64,000 bases of DNA from Wenjunlia tyrosinilytica (lineage in GTDB: Bacteria > Actinomycetota > Actinomycetes > Streptomycetales > Streptomycetaceae), in NCBI RefSeq assembly GCF_014646055.1, contig NZ_BMMS01000031.1, positions 28,243-92,242 on the forward strand, in the 5' to 3' direction. Below are positions 43,086-51,643 of the stretch, piece after piece. The notes under the pieces were generated by a model. It was not told where the DNA came from. It ran no database searches and was given only the letters and a program-made list of their open reading frames with translations. Each line of letters starts with the position of its first letter. Positions within the stretch are counted from its first letter, which is position 1. A program made the translations under genes and the position numbers.

Positions 43086-43949
43086 TCAAACGCACAGCGT
43101 GTGACGCGTCCCGTGATGCCTGCTGAGATTCTTCTCGAGCAGTTCCGTCGAACCCTTCACTCCGATGGTCCCACCCGCGCGCGTGTCGGGAAGGCGGCCG
43201 TCCGAGGACTTCAGCTCGATCAGCGCCGAGTCGATGGCCGTGTGCGCGGCGAACAGGCAGGGCGTGCTGTAGATGGCGACATCCACTCCGAGCTCCGCCA
43301 GCTCCGTCAGCGACAGCCTCGGGGACTTGCCCCCGGCGATCTGGTTGAACAGCAGCGGCTTGCCGCCCAGGACCCGCCGGATGCGGTGGATCCACTCGAC
43401 GCTGCGCACTCCGTCCACGAGGACCACGTCCGCGTCGGTCTCGGCCAGAGCCGCCGCCCGTCGCAGGATGTCCTCGTCCTCCGTCGCGTCCGTACGGGCG
43501 ACGACAACGAGGTCGCGGCGGCTTTTCAGCACCATTTCCAGCTTGTCGAGGTACTCCTCCAAGGGGAGGACCTGCTTTCCGTCCGCGTGTCCGCACCGGC
43601 GCGGGCGCTTCTGATCCTCCAGGATCACTCCGGAGGCCCCGATCCGCTCCAGGCGCTGCACGACGTGGCAGGCGACCTCCGGATCGACGTAGCCGTCGTC
43701 GATGTCCACCAGGAGGTGGTGCGTGGGAAAGGCCAGGCGCAGGCGCTCGACGAAGCCGACCATGTCCGGCCAGGCGATGAATCCGATATCGGGAAGACCG
43801 TAGTGCGAGGCCGCGAACCCGAATCCTGAAACGAAGAATCCGTTGTAGTGCCGGGCCGCGATGGACGCCGAATACATATCGTAAATACCGATCAGCGGGC
43901 TGGTGCCCGGGGCTAAGATCTCCTCGCGCAGGATGCTTCCGTGGCGCAT
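43086..43949 (-). CDS. Isocitrate lyase / PEP mutase superfamily enzyme
   Basis: ATG 43949 follows AGGAGG by 4 nt. The 287-residue TIM-barrel protein has SGFGFAASHYGLPDIGFI, the metal-binding LLVDIDDGYVD, and GVILEDQKRPRRCGH. EDQ with RRCGH resembles PrpB-type or oxaloacetate-decarboxylase-like members and differs from the EDK(x)nNS loop of true PEP mutases, so a phosphonate pathway is not supported. The 5' part of the gene is less GC-rich than its neighbours. It is divergent from dhaK. Confidence 0.82.
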   Translation of the reverse strand: MRHGSILREEILAPGTSPLIGIYDMYSASIAARHYNGFFVSGFGFAASHYGLPDIGFIAWPDMVGFVERLRLAFPTHHLLVDIDDGYVDPEVACHVVQRLERIGASGVILEDQKRPRRCGHADGKQVLPLEEYLDKLEMVLKSRRDLVVVARTDATEDEDILRRAAALAETDADVVLVDGVRSVEWIHRIRRVLGGKPLLFNQIAGGKSPRLSLTELAELGVDVAIYSTPCLFAAHTAIDSALIELKSSDGRLPDTRAGGTIGVKGSTELLEKNLSRHHGTRHTLCV

Positions 43950-44096
43950 CTGTCCTCCTTCTCGAAAAGGGTTTTCGCGCACGACCGGGAACACGATCGG
44001 AAAGAGCCGGCGGCTCGACGCCGCCAAGGTTTACAGAAGACCAAGAGTTCGCAAAGCAGACACACCGCACACCTGGACTGCGTACACCTGTGTCGC

Positions 44097-44140
44097 TCGA
44101 ACGTCACGTGTTCGAAAAACAACATGAGCTGATAAGCTCA
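44097..44140. promoter_or_regulatory. Two dyads upstream of dhaKLM
   Basis: TCGAAC at 44097-44102 is the inverse of GTTCGA at 44110-44115 (7-bp spacer), and TGAGCT at 44125-44130 is the inverse of AGCTCA at 44135-44140 (4-bp spacer). The second ends only 13 bp before the dhaK start codon, so it could block initiation. They are candidate operators of the dha operon; the regulator is not identifiable. Confidence 0.5.
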
Positions 44141-44153
44141 CTTGGAGGCAGAC

Positions 44154-45146
44154 ATGAAGATGCTGATCAACGGCCCGGACACCGTGGTCGCCGACGCCCT
44201 GCGCGGGCTCGCCGACGCCCATCCCGAGTTGGCCGTGGACACCGAGAAGCGTGTGGTCGTGCGACGTGACGCCCCCGTCGCCGGCAAGGTCGGGCTCGTC
44301 TCCGGTGGGGGAACCGGACATGAGCCCCTGCACTCCGGGTTCGTGGGCCACGGCATGCTCGACGCCGCGTGCCCCGGTGAGGTGTTCACCTCGCCCGTAC
44401 CCGACCAGATGGCCGCCGCCACCGCCGCCGTGAGCGCGGGCGCCGGAGTGGTGCACATCGTCAAGAACTACACAGGCGACGTCCTCAACTTCAAGATGGC
44501 CGCCGAACTCGTCGAGGACGACGGCGTCGAGGTCGAGCAGGTCCTCGTGGACGACGACGTGGCCGTCACCGACAGCCTGTACACCGCCGGGCGGCGCGGC
44601 ACGGGGGCCACGCTGTTCGTGGAGAAGATCACGGGCGCTCTGGCGCAGGAGGGCGCGCCGCTCGCCCAGGTCGCCGCCGTGGGACGGAAGGTCAACGAGT
44701 CCTCGCGCACCTTCGGCGTGGCGCTGACCGCCGTGACCACCCCGGCCAAGGGCAGCCCGACATTCGACCTGCCCTCCGACGAGCTCGAACTCGGCATCGG
44801 GATCCACGGCGAGCCCGGCCGTGAGCGGCGCAAGATGATGACGGCCCGTGAGATCGCCGAGTTCTCCCTCGACGCCATCCTCGACGACCTGCCGCCGGGC
44901 GGACCGGTGCTGGCGCTGGTCAACGGCATGGGCGGCACCCCGCTGCTGGAGCTGTACCTGTTCAACGCCGAGGTGCACCGCATCCTCGGCGAGCGCGGGG
45001 TCCAGGTGGCGCGCACCCTCGTGGGCAACTATGTGACCTCCCTCGACATGGCGGGAGCCTCGATCACGCTGTGCCGCGCCGACGACGAGCTGGTGCGCCT
45101 GTGGGACGCGCCGGTGAACACACCGGCGCTGCGCTGGGGCATGTGA
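44154..45146 (+). CDS. dhaK: Dihydroxyacetone kinase, DhaK subunit (PTS-dependent type)
   Basis: ATG 44154 follows TGGAGG by about 5 nt. The 330-residue protein has [20 protein letters not shown], then [13 protein letters not shown], and [13 protein letters not shown] with the His that covalently holds dihydroxyacetone. It transfers phosphate from DhaL-ADP to dihydroxyacetone in the cytoplasm. It is first of the dhaKLM operon. Confidence 0.96.
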   Translation: MKMLINGPDTVVADALRGLADAHPELAVDTEKRVVVRRDAPVAGKVGLVSGGGTGHEPLHSGFVGHGMLDAACPGEVFTSPVPDQMAAATAAVSAGAGVVHIVKNYTGDVLNFKMAAELVEDDGVEVEQVLVDDDVAVTDSLYTAGRRGTGATLFVEKITGALAQEGAPLAQVAAVGRKVNESSRTFGVALTAVTTPAKGSPTFDLPSDELELGIGIHGEPGRERRKMMTAREIAEFSLDAILDDLPPGGPVLALVNGMGGTPLLELYLFNAEVHRILGERGVQVARTLVGNYVTSLDMAGASITLCRADDELVRLWDAPVNTPALRWGM

Positions 45147-45188
45147 AGTCGGGCGGCCACAACCGCGACCACGACCGATAGGAGTTCC

Positions 45189-45839
45189 ATGGACCCCGTT
45201 CTCGACGCCGCGTTCTTCCTTCGGTGGCTTGCCGCCGCCACCGAGGTGATGGACCGCGAGGGCGACCGGCTGACCGAGCTCGACTCGGCGATCGGCGACG
45301 CCGACCACGGCATCAATATGCGGCGCGGGTTCAACGCCGCGTCCGACGCCGTCGCCAAGGAGCCGCCGGACACCCCCGGCGGGGTGCTGGTCGGCGTCGG
45401 CCGCCAGCTCATCAGCAAAGTGGGCGGGGCGTCGGGACCCCTGTACGGCACCGCGCTGCGCCGGGCGGGCAAATCGCTCGGCGACGCGGATCATGTCACC
45501 CCCGAACAGCTGCGGGACGCCTTGCTCACCGCGGTGGACGCGGTGAGCGAGCTCGGCGGCGCGGCCCCCGGGGACAAGACGATGCTGGACGCGATGGTGC
45601 CCTCCGTGCAGGCGTACGGGGCGGCGCTCGACTCGGGTGCCGGTCTGACGCAGGCACTCGCCGCCGCGGCCGCCGCCGCGGACGAGGGAGCGGCCGCCAC
45701 CATCCCGTTGCAGGCCCGCAAGGGCCGGGCGAGCTACCTGGGCGAGCGCAGCATCGGGCACCAGGATCCGGGAGCGACGTCGATCGCCCTGCTGATCGAC
45801 GCGTTCGCCCGCACGGCGAAGGGTGACGCCGATGAGTGA
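45189..45839 (+). CDS. dhaL: Dihydroxyacetone kinase, DhaL subunit
   Basis: ATG 45189 follows AGGAG. The 216-residue subunit has LDSAIGDADHGINMRRGFN, the metal- and ADP-binding loop, and GDKTMLDAMVPSVQA near residue 130. ADP bound to DhaL is rephosphorylated by DhaM. Its stop overlaps the start of dhaM. Confidence 0.95.
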   Translation: MDPVLDAAFFLRWLAAATEVMDREGDRLTELDSAIGDADHGINMRRGFNAASDAVAKEPPDTPGGVLVGVGRQLISKVGGASGPLYGTALRRAGKSLGDADHVTPEQLRDALLTAVDAVSELGGAAPGDKTMLDAMVPSVQAYGAALDSGAGLTQALAAAAAAADEGAAATIPLQARKGRASYLGERSIGHQDPGATSIALLIDAFARTAKGDADE

Positions 45840-46242
45840 CTCGGGTCTGGTCGGCGTGGTGCTGGTCTCCCACAGCAACGACGTGGCATCGAGCACGGCC
45901 GAGCTGGCACGGGGACTGGCCGGGCGGGACCCCGTGGCCCCCGTGGCGGCCGCGGGCGGTGACGCCGACGGCGGGTTCGGCACCAGCTCGGAGGCCATCA
46001 TCGAGGCCACCCGCAAGGTCGACCAGGGCGCCGGCGTGGTGGTGCTCGCCGATCTGGGCAGCGCCGTGCTCACGGTGAAGGCGCTGCTCGCCGATGGGGA
46101 CGAGCTGCCGGACCAGGTGGTGCTGGCGGACGCCCCGTTCGTCGAGGGCGCGGTGGCCGCCGTGGTCACCGCCTCGACGGGCGCCTCCCTGGACGCGGTC
46201 GCCACCGCGGCCAAGGAGGCCTACGAGTACCGCAAGGCATAG
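45832..46242 (+). CDS. dhaM: PTS-type phosphotransferase subunit DhaM (EIIA-Man domain)
   Basis: ATG 45832 overlaps the dhaL stop region. The 136-residue protein is a single EIIA-Man-like domain: GVVLVSHSNDVASSTAELA carries the phosphorylated His, and GAGVVVLADLGSAVLTVKAL follows. Unlike long DhaM proteins it has no HPr or EI domains, so it must receive phosphate from general HPr encoded elsewhere. Confidence 0.95.
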   Translation: MSDSGLVGVVLVSHSNDVASSTAELARGLAGRDPVAPVAAAGGDADGGFGTSSEAIIEATRKVDQGAGVVVLADLGSAVLTVKALLADGDELPDQVVLADAPFVEGAVAAVVTASTGASLDAVATAAKEAYEYRKA

Positions 46243-46256
46243 GCCCCGCGCTGCCG

Positions 46257-46293
46257 GGCCGGGCCGGGGGATCCCGTGCGCCCCGGCCCGGCC
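46257..46293 (+). terminator. Hairpin after dhaM
   Basis: GGCCGGGCCGGGG at 46257-46269 pairs perfectly with CCCCGGCCCGGCC at 46281-46293, an 11-nt loop, starting 15 bp after the dhaM stop. Confidence 0.75.
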
Positions 46294-46362
46294 GCGCGGC
46301 CGCCTCCCGGGACGTCGTCGCGGCCCTCCCCGTCCGGCCTCGGCGAACCCTTGCATCCGGGC

Positions 46363-47223
46363 ATGACCGTCGGAGGCCCCCCGATACGTTTGGACGACTT
46401 CGCCTCCATGGGCCTGGACCCGGCGCCCCTGAACGGCAGGGAGATCGACGGGCTGGTCCGCGCCAACGGGACCGTCGTCCTCGACCTGGACGGTACGTTC
46501 GAACTGCCTGAGCCGTTCGACCGCGGCACTCCTCGCACGATGATCACCACCGCCACCGGCATGGCGGTGCTCAAGCCCAACCACCCGGACAACCAGACGA
46601 TCGAGTCCGGGTTCCGGGCGGTGGGCGTCCCGGTGCCCGATGCGGTCCGGGCCATGAACGCCCGCGAGGCCGCGCGCACCGGGGATCGGGCCGCGCTCCG
46701 CGCCTTCGTCTCGGAAGGGCTGGGACGGCGGAGCGGATGGAGTGAGCCGGTCTCCACCGCTTTGCTCGGCAACTGGGCAGATTCGCTCTACAACGAAGGC
46801 CAGTTCTCCCCCGGCGCGGTGGACCAGTTCCTGGCCGAGGCCAGGGTCATCAACGGGCAGCTCAAGCCGATCTGGCTCCGCCAGGCCAACCGGGAGCGCG
46901 TGCGACTGCTCGACGTCCCGCTCGGCGACGGGATGACTCTGTACGACGTGCTCTCCGGGCAGCCCGCGGCCGACACCAGCTTCGAGGGCTTCGACGACCC
47001 GCGCCTGATCGAGATCCTGGAGGCTCTCTCCGAGGAAGATCAGGCGGTGACCATCGCACGCAGCCGCCCAGGGGTCAACAGCTGGCCCGAAGCCGCTCGG
47101 GTCGCCGGCGTCCCACAGCCGGAGGTCGTCGGCGAGCAGGTCCGCCGGAAGGTAAAGCGGCATGCCAACCAGCTCACCGGCCACTCCCGGGAGACCGGGG
47201 CCGGTATGGGGAACGACCGGTGA
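46363..47223 (+). CDS. Hypothetical protein with a possible C-terminal helix-turn-helix
   Basis: The 286-residue protein from ATG 46363 has no recognised domain. The mid part reads INGQLKPIWLRQANRERVRL. The C-terminal 60 residues (LSEEDQAVTIARSRPGVNSW, PEAARVAGVPQPEVVGEQVR) look like a sigma-region-4-type helix-turn-helix followed by a basic tail. Its stop overlaps the start of the next small gene (GTGA). It may be a regulator, but the function is unknown. Confidence 0.6.
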   Translation: MTVGGPPIRLDDFASMGLDPAPLNGREIDGLVRANGTVVLDLDGTFELPEPFDRGTPRTMITTATGMAVLKPNHPDNQTIESGFRAVGVPVPDAVRAMNAREAARTGDRAALRAFVSEGLGRRSGWSEPVSTALLGNWADSLYNEGQFSPGAVDQFLAEARVINGQLKPIWLRQANRERVRLLDVPLGDGMTLYDVLSGQPAADTSFEGFDDPRLIEILEALSEEDQAVTIARSRPGVNSWPEAARVAGVPQPEVVGEQVRRKVKRHANQLTGHSRETGAGMGNDR

Positions 47224-47432
47224 GCGCCCCCACTCCCGCTCCGTCGCGCTCGGCCGGGCATCGGGAGGTGGTGCTGCGGATCACCCTTCCGGACCTCCCG
47301 GCCTGCACCACGATGCAAGGCACGGCCCTGGTTCACAGCGCCGTTCCCGCAGCGTCCCCGCTCGTGGTTCTAGCGCTCGGCGCGATGGCGTACGACGCCG
47401 GGCTCTGGGCCGTGCGCCGCCGCGACGGCTGA
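47220..47432 (+). CDS. Small protein with one predicted membrane segment
   Basis: The 70-residue frame starts at GTG 47220, overlapping the preceding stop by GTGA. It ends with a hydrophobic segment SPLVVLALGAMAYDAGLWAV and a basic RRR cap, suggesting a C-terminal membrane anchor. There is no known family; support is mainly the coupled start. Confidence 0.4.
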   Translation: MSAPTPAPSRSAGHREVVLRITLPDLPACTTMQGTALVHSAVPAASPLVVLALGAMAYDAGLWAVRRRDG

Positions 47433-47586
47433 CGACCGGCCTCCCCGACAACCTGGTTGAGGCTGGCGCCCCGGCAAGGGCGCCGGGGCTGGTCTGCATT
47501 GCCGCATCCTGCATCGTTCCGTCACAGGGCGGCAAACCATCCTGGGCATCGGAGACCGAACGGCTACTTCACCCGAGAAGCAAGAA

Positions 47587-47620
47587 AGTCCGGCACCCCC
47601 AACTGGGAGGGTGCCGGACT
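47587..47620 (-). terminator. Rho-independent-type terminator of the DUF317 gene
   Basis: AGTCCGGCACCC at 47587-47598 pairs perfectly with GGGTGCCGGACT at 47609-47620, a 10-nt loop. On the minus strand it is followed by TTTCTTGCTTCT, a T-rich tract rare in this genome. Confidence 0.85.
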
Positions 47621-47648
47621 GGGACTGTTGAGAGATACGAGCGGGACG

Positions 47649-48604
47649 TTAGATGGCCGGCGCGCGCACGAGGCGCTCCTGGGTGGCCTCGGGCAGCACC
47701 CTGCGCAGGACCGGTGCGGTCGAGCTGAGGGAGGCGGCGAAGGCGGCGACGAGGTCGTGCGGGACGCTGGCGGCGAAGGAGGCCGCCCACAGGCAGGGTG
47801 CGCCGAGCGCGGGCTCGGCCCATGCCTGCCATCCGGCCGGTCCCGTCTCGTCGGCCTCGGCCGCCAGGGCGTGCGGGTCGGCGTCCTGGATGAGGGGCGG
47901 ACCTCGCCGAGGCTGATGTGCGAGGTGAACGTCGGGTCCGTCGCTGCCGCCTGGGGCTGGTCGATGTCGCGGAACCATCCGTGGGCGGCGACGGTGTCGA
48001 GGACCAACTCGGCTCCGGCGAGGGGCACGGTGGGCCGGTCGCTTGCGTCGAGCGCGACGAGGAAGTCGGCCCCCGCCTCGCCGGGGACCTCGCGGGTGAA
48101 GTAGGCCGACCACTGGGCGAGCGGGCTGCTCGCCTCGGCGCGGGCGGAGATCTGCCAGGCGATCGGCAGCTCTCCCAGGTGGAACGGCTCGTCCGCCAGG
48201 CCCCACTGGGCCCATCGCAGGGCGTCTGGGCTGATGTGCAGGACGGTGCTGCGCAGGACCTGGCGGTCCTCCGGTGCCTCCTCCGGCTCGTGCCGTCCGC
48301 GGACGATCGGCGTTTCGGTATCGAACGACAGGTGGTAGCCGCGGACCTGGGCGGTGCCGGTGACGGCGATCTTCCATTCCTCGCCGTCCGTGCCGGGGTG
48401 GCCGAGCGGGAACCAGCCGAGGTAGAAAGGGCCGTCCTTCGAGCTGACGTGCACGTCCGCGCGGTCATCGACGATCAGGTGGAAGTCCTCGGCGGAAAAC
48501 TGGTCCATGACCAGGGTCGGCTGGCCGGGGCCGAGCTGCCACTCCCGCAGTCGCAGGGCTTCGACGGTGGTGGAGAAACCGGGGCCCGCGGAGGCTACGG
48601 TCAC
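47649..48604 (-). pseudogene. DUF317 domain protein, frameshifted
   Basis: From GTG 48604 (AGAGGTGA upstream) the frame encodes a DUF317-type N-terminal half (EDFHLIVDDRADVHVSSKDG, FYLGWFPLGHPGTDGEEWKI) up to FTSHISLGEVRP. The expected C-terminal half (DPHALAAEADETGPAGWQAW, PHDLVAAFAASLSSTAPVLR) continues in another frame to the stop at 47649. The junction is a GGGG tract near 47893-47896, consistent with one missing base. DUF317 proteins are common on Streptomyces integrative elements. It could also be a sequencing error. Confidence 0.75.
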
Positions 48605-49048
48605 GGGCAATCACCTCTCTGACCTGGGGTTTCTTGCAAGGTCGTCTACGTTGACATGCCCTCGCACTCCTTGGCCAGTCTTTCCGCGATCTTTCCTGTC
48701 TGCCCCCGGCGAACTGTTGTCCGTCGACATCGAAGTTAGTCCAAATGAAGGCGCTGACCTGCAGGGACTAACTTCACTGGCAGATGATCGAGTAGGACCT
48801 CCCGCAGCGCCAGTGCCGCGAGTATGGCGACTGAAGGGATGGCAGGGGCAGTTCCCCGGAGGGAGGATTCGTCGTCGACGGACGGCAGTTTGTCCTTGGG
48901 GGTGACGTTAGTCGCTGGAGTCCCGCTGACCTGCGCCGACCGGGATCGGTTGGCAAAAGAACTTGCCGGGTTTGCTTGGGATCTGACAGAGATTCAGTGC
49001 GTACGCTGGGATTGTTCACGTCGAGCTGGCTCCTGTGCATCACGGTGT
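48605..49048. promoter_or_regulatory. Intergenic region with repeated GTTAGTC elements
   Basis: GAAGTTAGTCC at 48732-48742 is the exact inverse of GGACTAACTTC at 48765-48775. A 28-bp block with ends GTTAGTC and CGCTGACCTGC occurs at 48736-48763 and again at 48907-48934, with a different 10-bp interior. These lie upstream of the DUF317 gene and look like operator or iteron elements. No gene is supported in the region. Confidence 0.6.
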
Positions 49049-51643
49049 TCAGGATCGGTCTCGGCGCACGTTCCTGCGCCGTCGTTCGAGTTGGGGGAGC
49101 CAGCGCTCGGGCGGCTGGGGATCCGTGGCCGCTACCGCCCACCCGTCTTCTTCTTGAGGGTTCCGGGGCGCCCAGCTGCGCGGTGGGTCTAGTACGAGAA
49201 CGTCCCTGACGAGTGTTCCCATGGCGTCGGGGATGTCCCGGTCAAGGTCGTTCAGCAGGAGAGGAACTCCTAGCGGGCCGCGTCGGATGGCTGCCGTCCG
49301 GTAGGTGACCTGGCAGAAGGCGTCCGCTTCGAAGACGACGCCGCGGGCGTCGGTCGGCCCCTCTTCGTCCGAGAACCAGATCAGCCGGTCGCCAGCGACC
49401 AGGCGTTCCCGACCGTGGAGCATGCCGTTCCGTGCGGTTTTTTCCCTATTGAGGAATGGAACGGGGTCCTCGAATGCACCGGGATCGTTGTCGCTGATGC
49501 CGGCCACATGCCCGGGGTCGCGCGTGGCGTGAATTTCCAGTAGATCACCGTCCGCGTGGGCCTGCCAGAAGTCAAGGACCTCGGCGGACGAACTGAGCAG
49601 ATGGGGGTATGCCGTGAGCGCGAACAACTGCCCGGCTCTCAGTGGCAGGACGACTCGGTCGTCCGCGCGCAGGCGATGAATGGCAGGTGTCGGCTCCCAG
49701 GTGGTGATCCCGGTTGCCTCACCCTGGCAATGGCGGATCGCCTCGATAGCCGTCTCAAGGGTGACACGGAAGAATTCCCTGTCTGCGTTGACCCGTTGGG
49801 CAGTGAGGAGGCGATGGACAGCCCGTTCCACGTCTTCAGGGCGGGACGAGAGAGCCCTGAAGAGCACCTCGTAAGGGAAGGGGACCGATGTGCCGTACAG
49901 CTCCTTCGCGCGGTCCTCTGCGAGCCGGTCCGAGTAGCCGATCTTAAGCATGTCCGGGAAGGCAGGATTCCGCTGGACGTACACGAATCCAGTCGTCCGA
50001 GGGGGAGGCAGGGAAGTCCTGGTGCGCGTCTCCCGCGAGCCGCTGGATTGCTGGCGCTTCTTGGTGCCCCTGGAGAATCCAGAGAGCTCGACCGGCGGGT
50101 CGGCCTTCAGCGCTACGACCCCGCCTTCGAGGTCGCGATGAGACGATGCGGTGATGTGCCGTCCCGAGGAGAAGTGCTGGACCTCCGCGGGGGGCAGACG
50201 CCGCAACGCCTCCACGAGCGGCTCAATCCCCTCATGCTCGTCGAGGTCACTGTCACGGGCGCCCGGCAAGGATCGTGTCAGTGCTTCGATGGCCCCTTCC
50301 GTGACCAGGCCAGCGAGTTCCGGGCCGATGAGCGCGTACAGCGTGCCCAGGTGAGTGGACTCGATGTCCCATTCGTCTTGCTCGTTGTGTGATTCGGCAT
50401 AGAGGTCGATGGGGACGCCGGAGCTCTTCGCTATGAGGAGCAGCTCGCAGGCGTGGGCTGGGTTGTCCAGGTCGAAGACGAAGTGAGCGCGCATACCCAG
50501 GGACTTCGTTCTGGGCTTGCGGCAGATGAGCAGAAGTCGACTCGCGTGTCCGGGATCCCTCTCGAAACCGAGGGGCAACACTCCCTCGCTGAGTGCGGCG
50601 CGGGCGGCCTCCGTCTCCTCCCCGGTTCGTACGATGATGTTCCACCAGGGCAGAGGGCCGTATGTGCCGTGTACCGCCTGGGCGTCGGGGACACAGGAGC
50701 TAACGGGGTAGCTGTCTCGGAAGTGGAGCGACCGGTTCAGGAAGGTCAGGATGCAGGCGTCCTGGAAGCGCTCCTGCTGTGTACGGGGCCGTAGCAGGTC
50801 GCGCTCGGTGGCGCTAAGGCAACCTATCGCTTTGGCGAGCGCCTCGAGTTGCTCGTCGACCACGTCCAAGGCGCGGGTGATGACCGACCGCTGAGCATAG
50901 TTCAGCCGGGGGTGGCGGATCGCCTCGCGAAAGTACCCTCTAGCTGCGGTGCAGGTGGCCGCTTGTGAGCCCAGCTCCCAGAGATGCCTGACACCGCGGG
51001 CTGGAAACTGCTTCATCCATAGCTCTTGAGCCTCGTTGCCTTTCCCGAATAGGACACGTGACACGACATGCTGGACACGAGTGTCGGGCTCCGTTTTCAG
51101 CCGGGACCAGATGGTGTCGGAGCACGCCTCCAGAGGTGCGAGTGAGCGAGGCACCGCAGCTTCTACCTTGCGAGAGGCTTCCACGCCCCAGTGCCGGGCC
51201 AGGTCTCTGACTACCTGGGCAGTGGTGGCCGCGCGGGAACGCCGACGGAACCAGGGGTCCAGGAGAAGGGCATACGCGCTTTCCAAGTCCTCGGCACGTA
51301 GGCCGAGGCCGAACAGCAGGACGGAACCAGTTACTCCGTCGTATTCCACACGCTGGCGGACATGCTTGACCAGGCTGGCAAACTGATCTGTGTCGGGCTT
51401 GGGATCGGCGAAGACCGGGTGCTCGGCCAGGAGTCCGGTGATGTGCGCGGTAGATCGGCCACCCGCGTCCAAGACGGCGATCTGCAGAACCAGAAGGGCC
51501 CGTATCAGATCCAGATCGCTCGTGTCGCCGACGATTCGCGCCGGATCTAGCAACGGGTGGCGGCCGCTCGAGGTGGCGATCCTCGTGCAGATCTTCTGGA
51601 TCCACTGCTCGCGCAAGTCAGTCAAGCCAGTAGCGGAAGGCAC
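49049..51643 (-). CDS. Large protein with an internal T5orf172/GIY-YIG-like nuclease domain
   Basis: The 864-residue protein starts at GTG 51643 with GGGGGA about 9 nt upstream. Residues 1-540 are mostly helical and unrecognised. Residues about 552-637 form a T5orf172/MUG113-type GIY-YIG-like domain: GFVYVQRNP, then LKIGYSDRLAEDRAKELYG, DVERAVHRLL and NADREFFRVTLETAIEAI. Residues 640-864 are again unrecognised and contain beta-rich stretches. The tripartite layout is unlike short phage T5orf172 proteins. In an island with other nuclease-like genes a DNA-targeting defence role is plausible but unproven. Confidence 0.7.
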   Translation of the reverse strand: MPSATGLTDLREQWIQKICTRIATSSGRHPLLDPARIVGDTSDLDLIRALLVLQIAVLDAGGRSTAHITGLLAEHPVFADPKPDTDQFASLVKHVRQRVEYDGVTGSVLLFGLGLRAEDLESAYALLLDPWFRRRSRAATTAQVVRDLARHWGVEASRKVEAAVPRSLAPLEACSDTIWSRLKTEPDTRVQHVVSRVLFGKGNEAQELWMKQFPARGVRHLWELGSQAATCTAARGYFREAIRHPRLNYAQRSVITRALDVVDEQLEALAKAIGCLSATERDLLRPRTQQERFQDACILTFLNRSLHFRDSYPVSSCVPDAQAVHGTYGPLPWWNIIVRTGEETEAARAALSEGVLPLGFERDPGHASRLLLICRKPRTKSLGMRAHFVFDLDNPAHACELLLIAKSSGVPIDLYAESHNEQDEWDIESTHLGTLYALIGPELAGLVTEGAIEALTRSLPGARDSDLDEHEGIEPLVEALRRLPPAEVQHFSSGRHITASSHRDLEGGVVALKADPPVELSGFSRGTKKRQQSSGSRETRTRTSLPPPRTTGFVYVQRNPAFPDMLKIGYSDRLAEDRAKELYGTSVPFPYEVLFRALSSRPEDVERAVHRLLTAQRVNADREFFRVTLETAIEAIRHCQGEATGITTWEPTPAIHRLRADDRVVLPLRAGQLFALTAYPHLLSSSAEVLDFWQAHADGDLLEIHATRDPGHVAGISDNDPGAFEDPVPFLNREKTARNGMLHGRERLVAGDRLIWFSDEEGPTDARGVVFEADAFCQVTYRTAAIRRGPLGVPLLLNDLDRDIPDAMGTLVRDVLVLDPPRSWAPRNPQEEDGWAVAATDPQPPERWLPQLERRRRNVRRDRS

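Noticed and set aside
43086..43949. PEP mutase and hence a phosphonate biosynthesis locus
   Set aside because: The active-site loop reads EDQ...RRCGH, not the EDK...NS of PEP mutases, and no phosphonopyruvate decarboxylase or other phosphonate gene is nearby.
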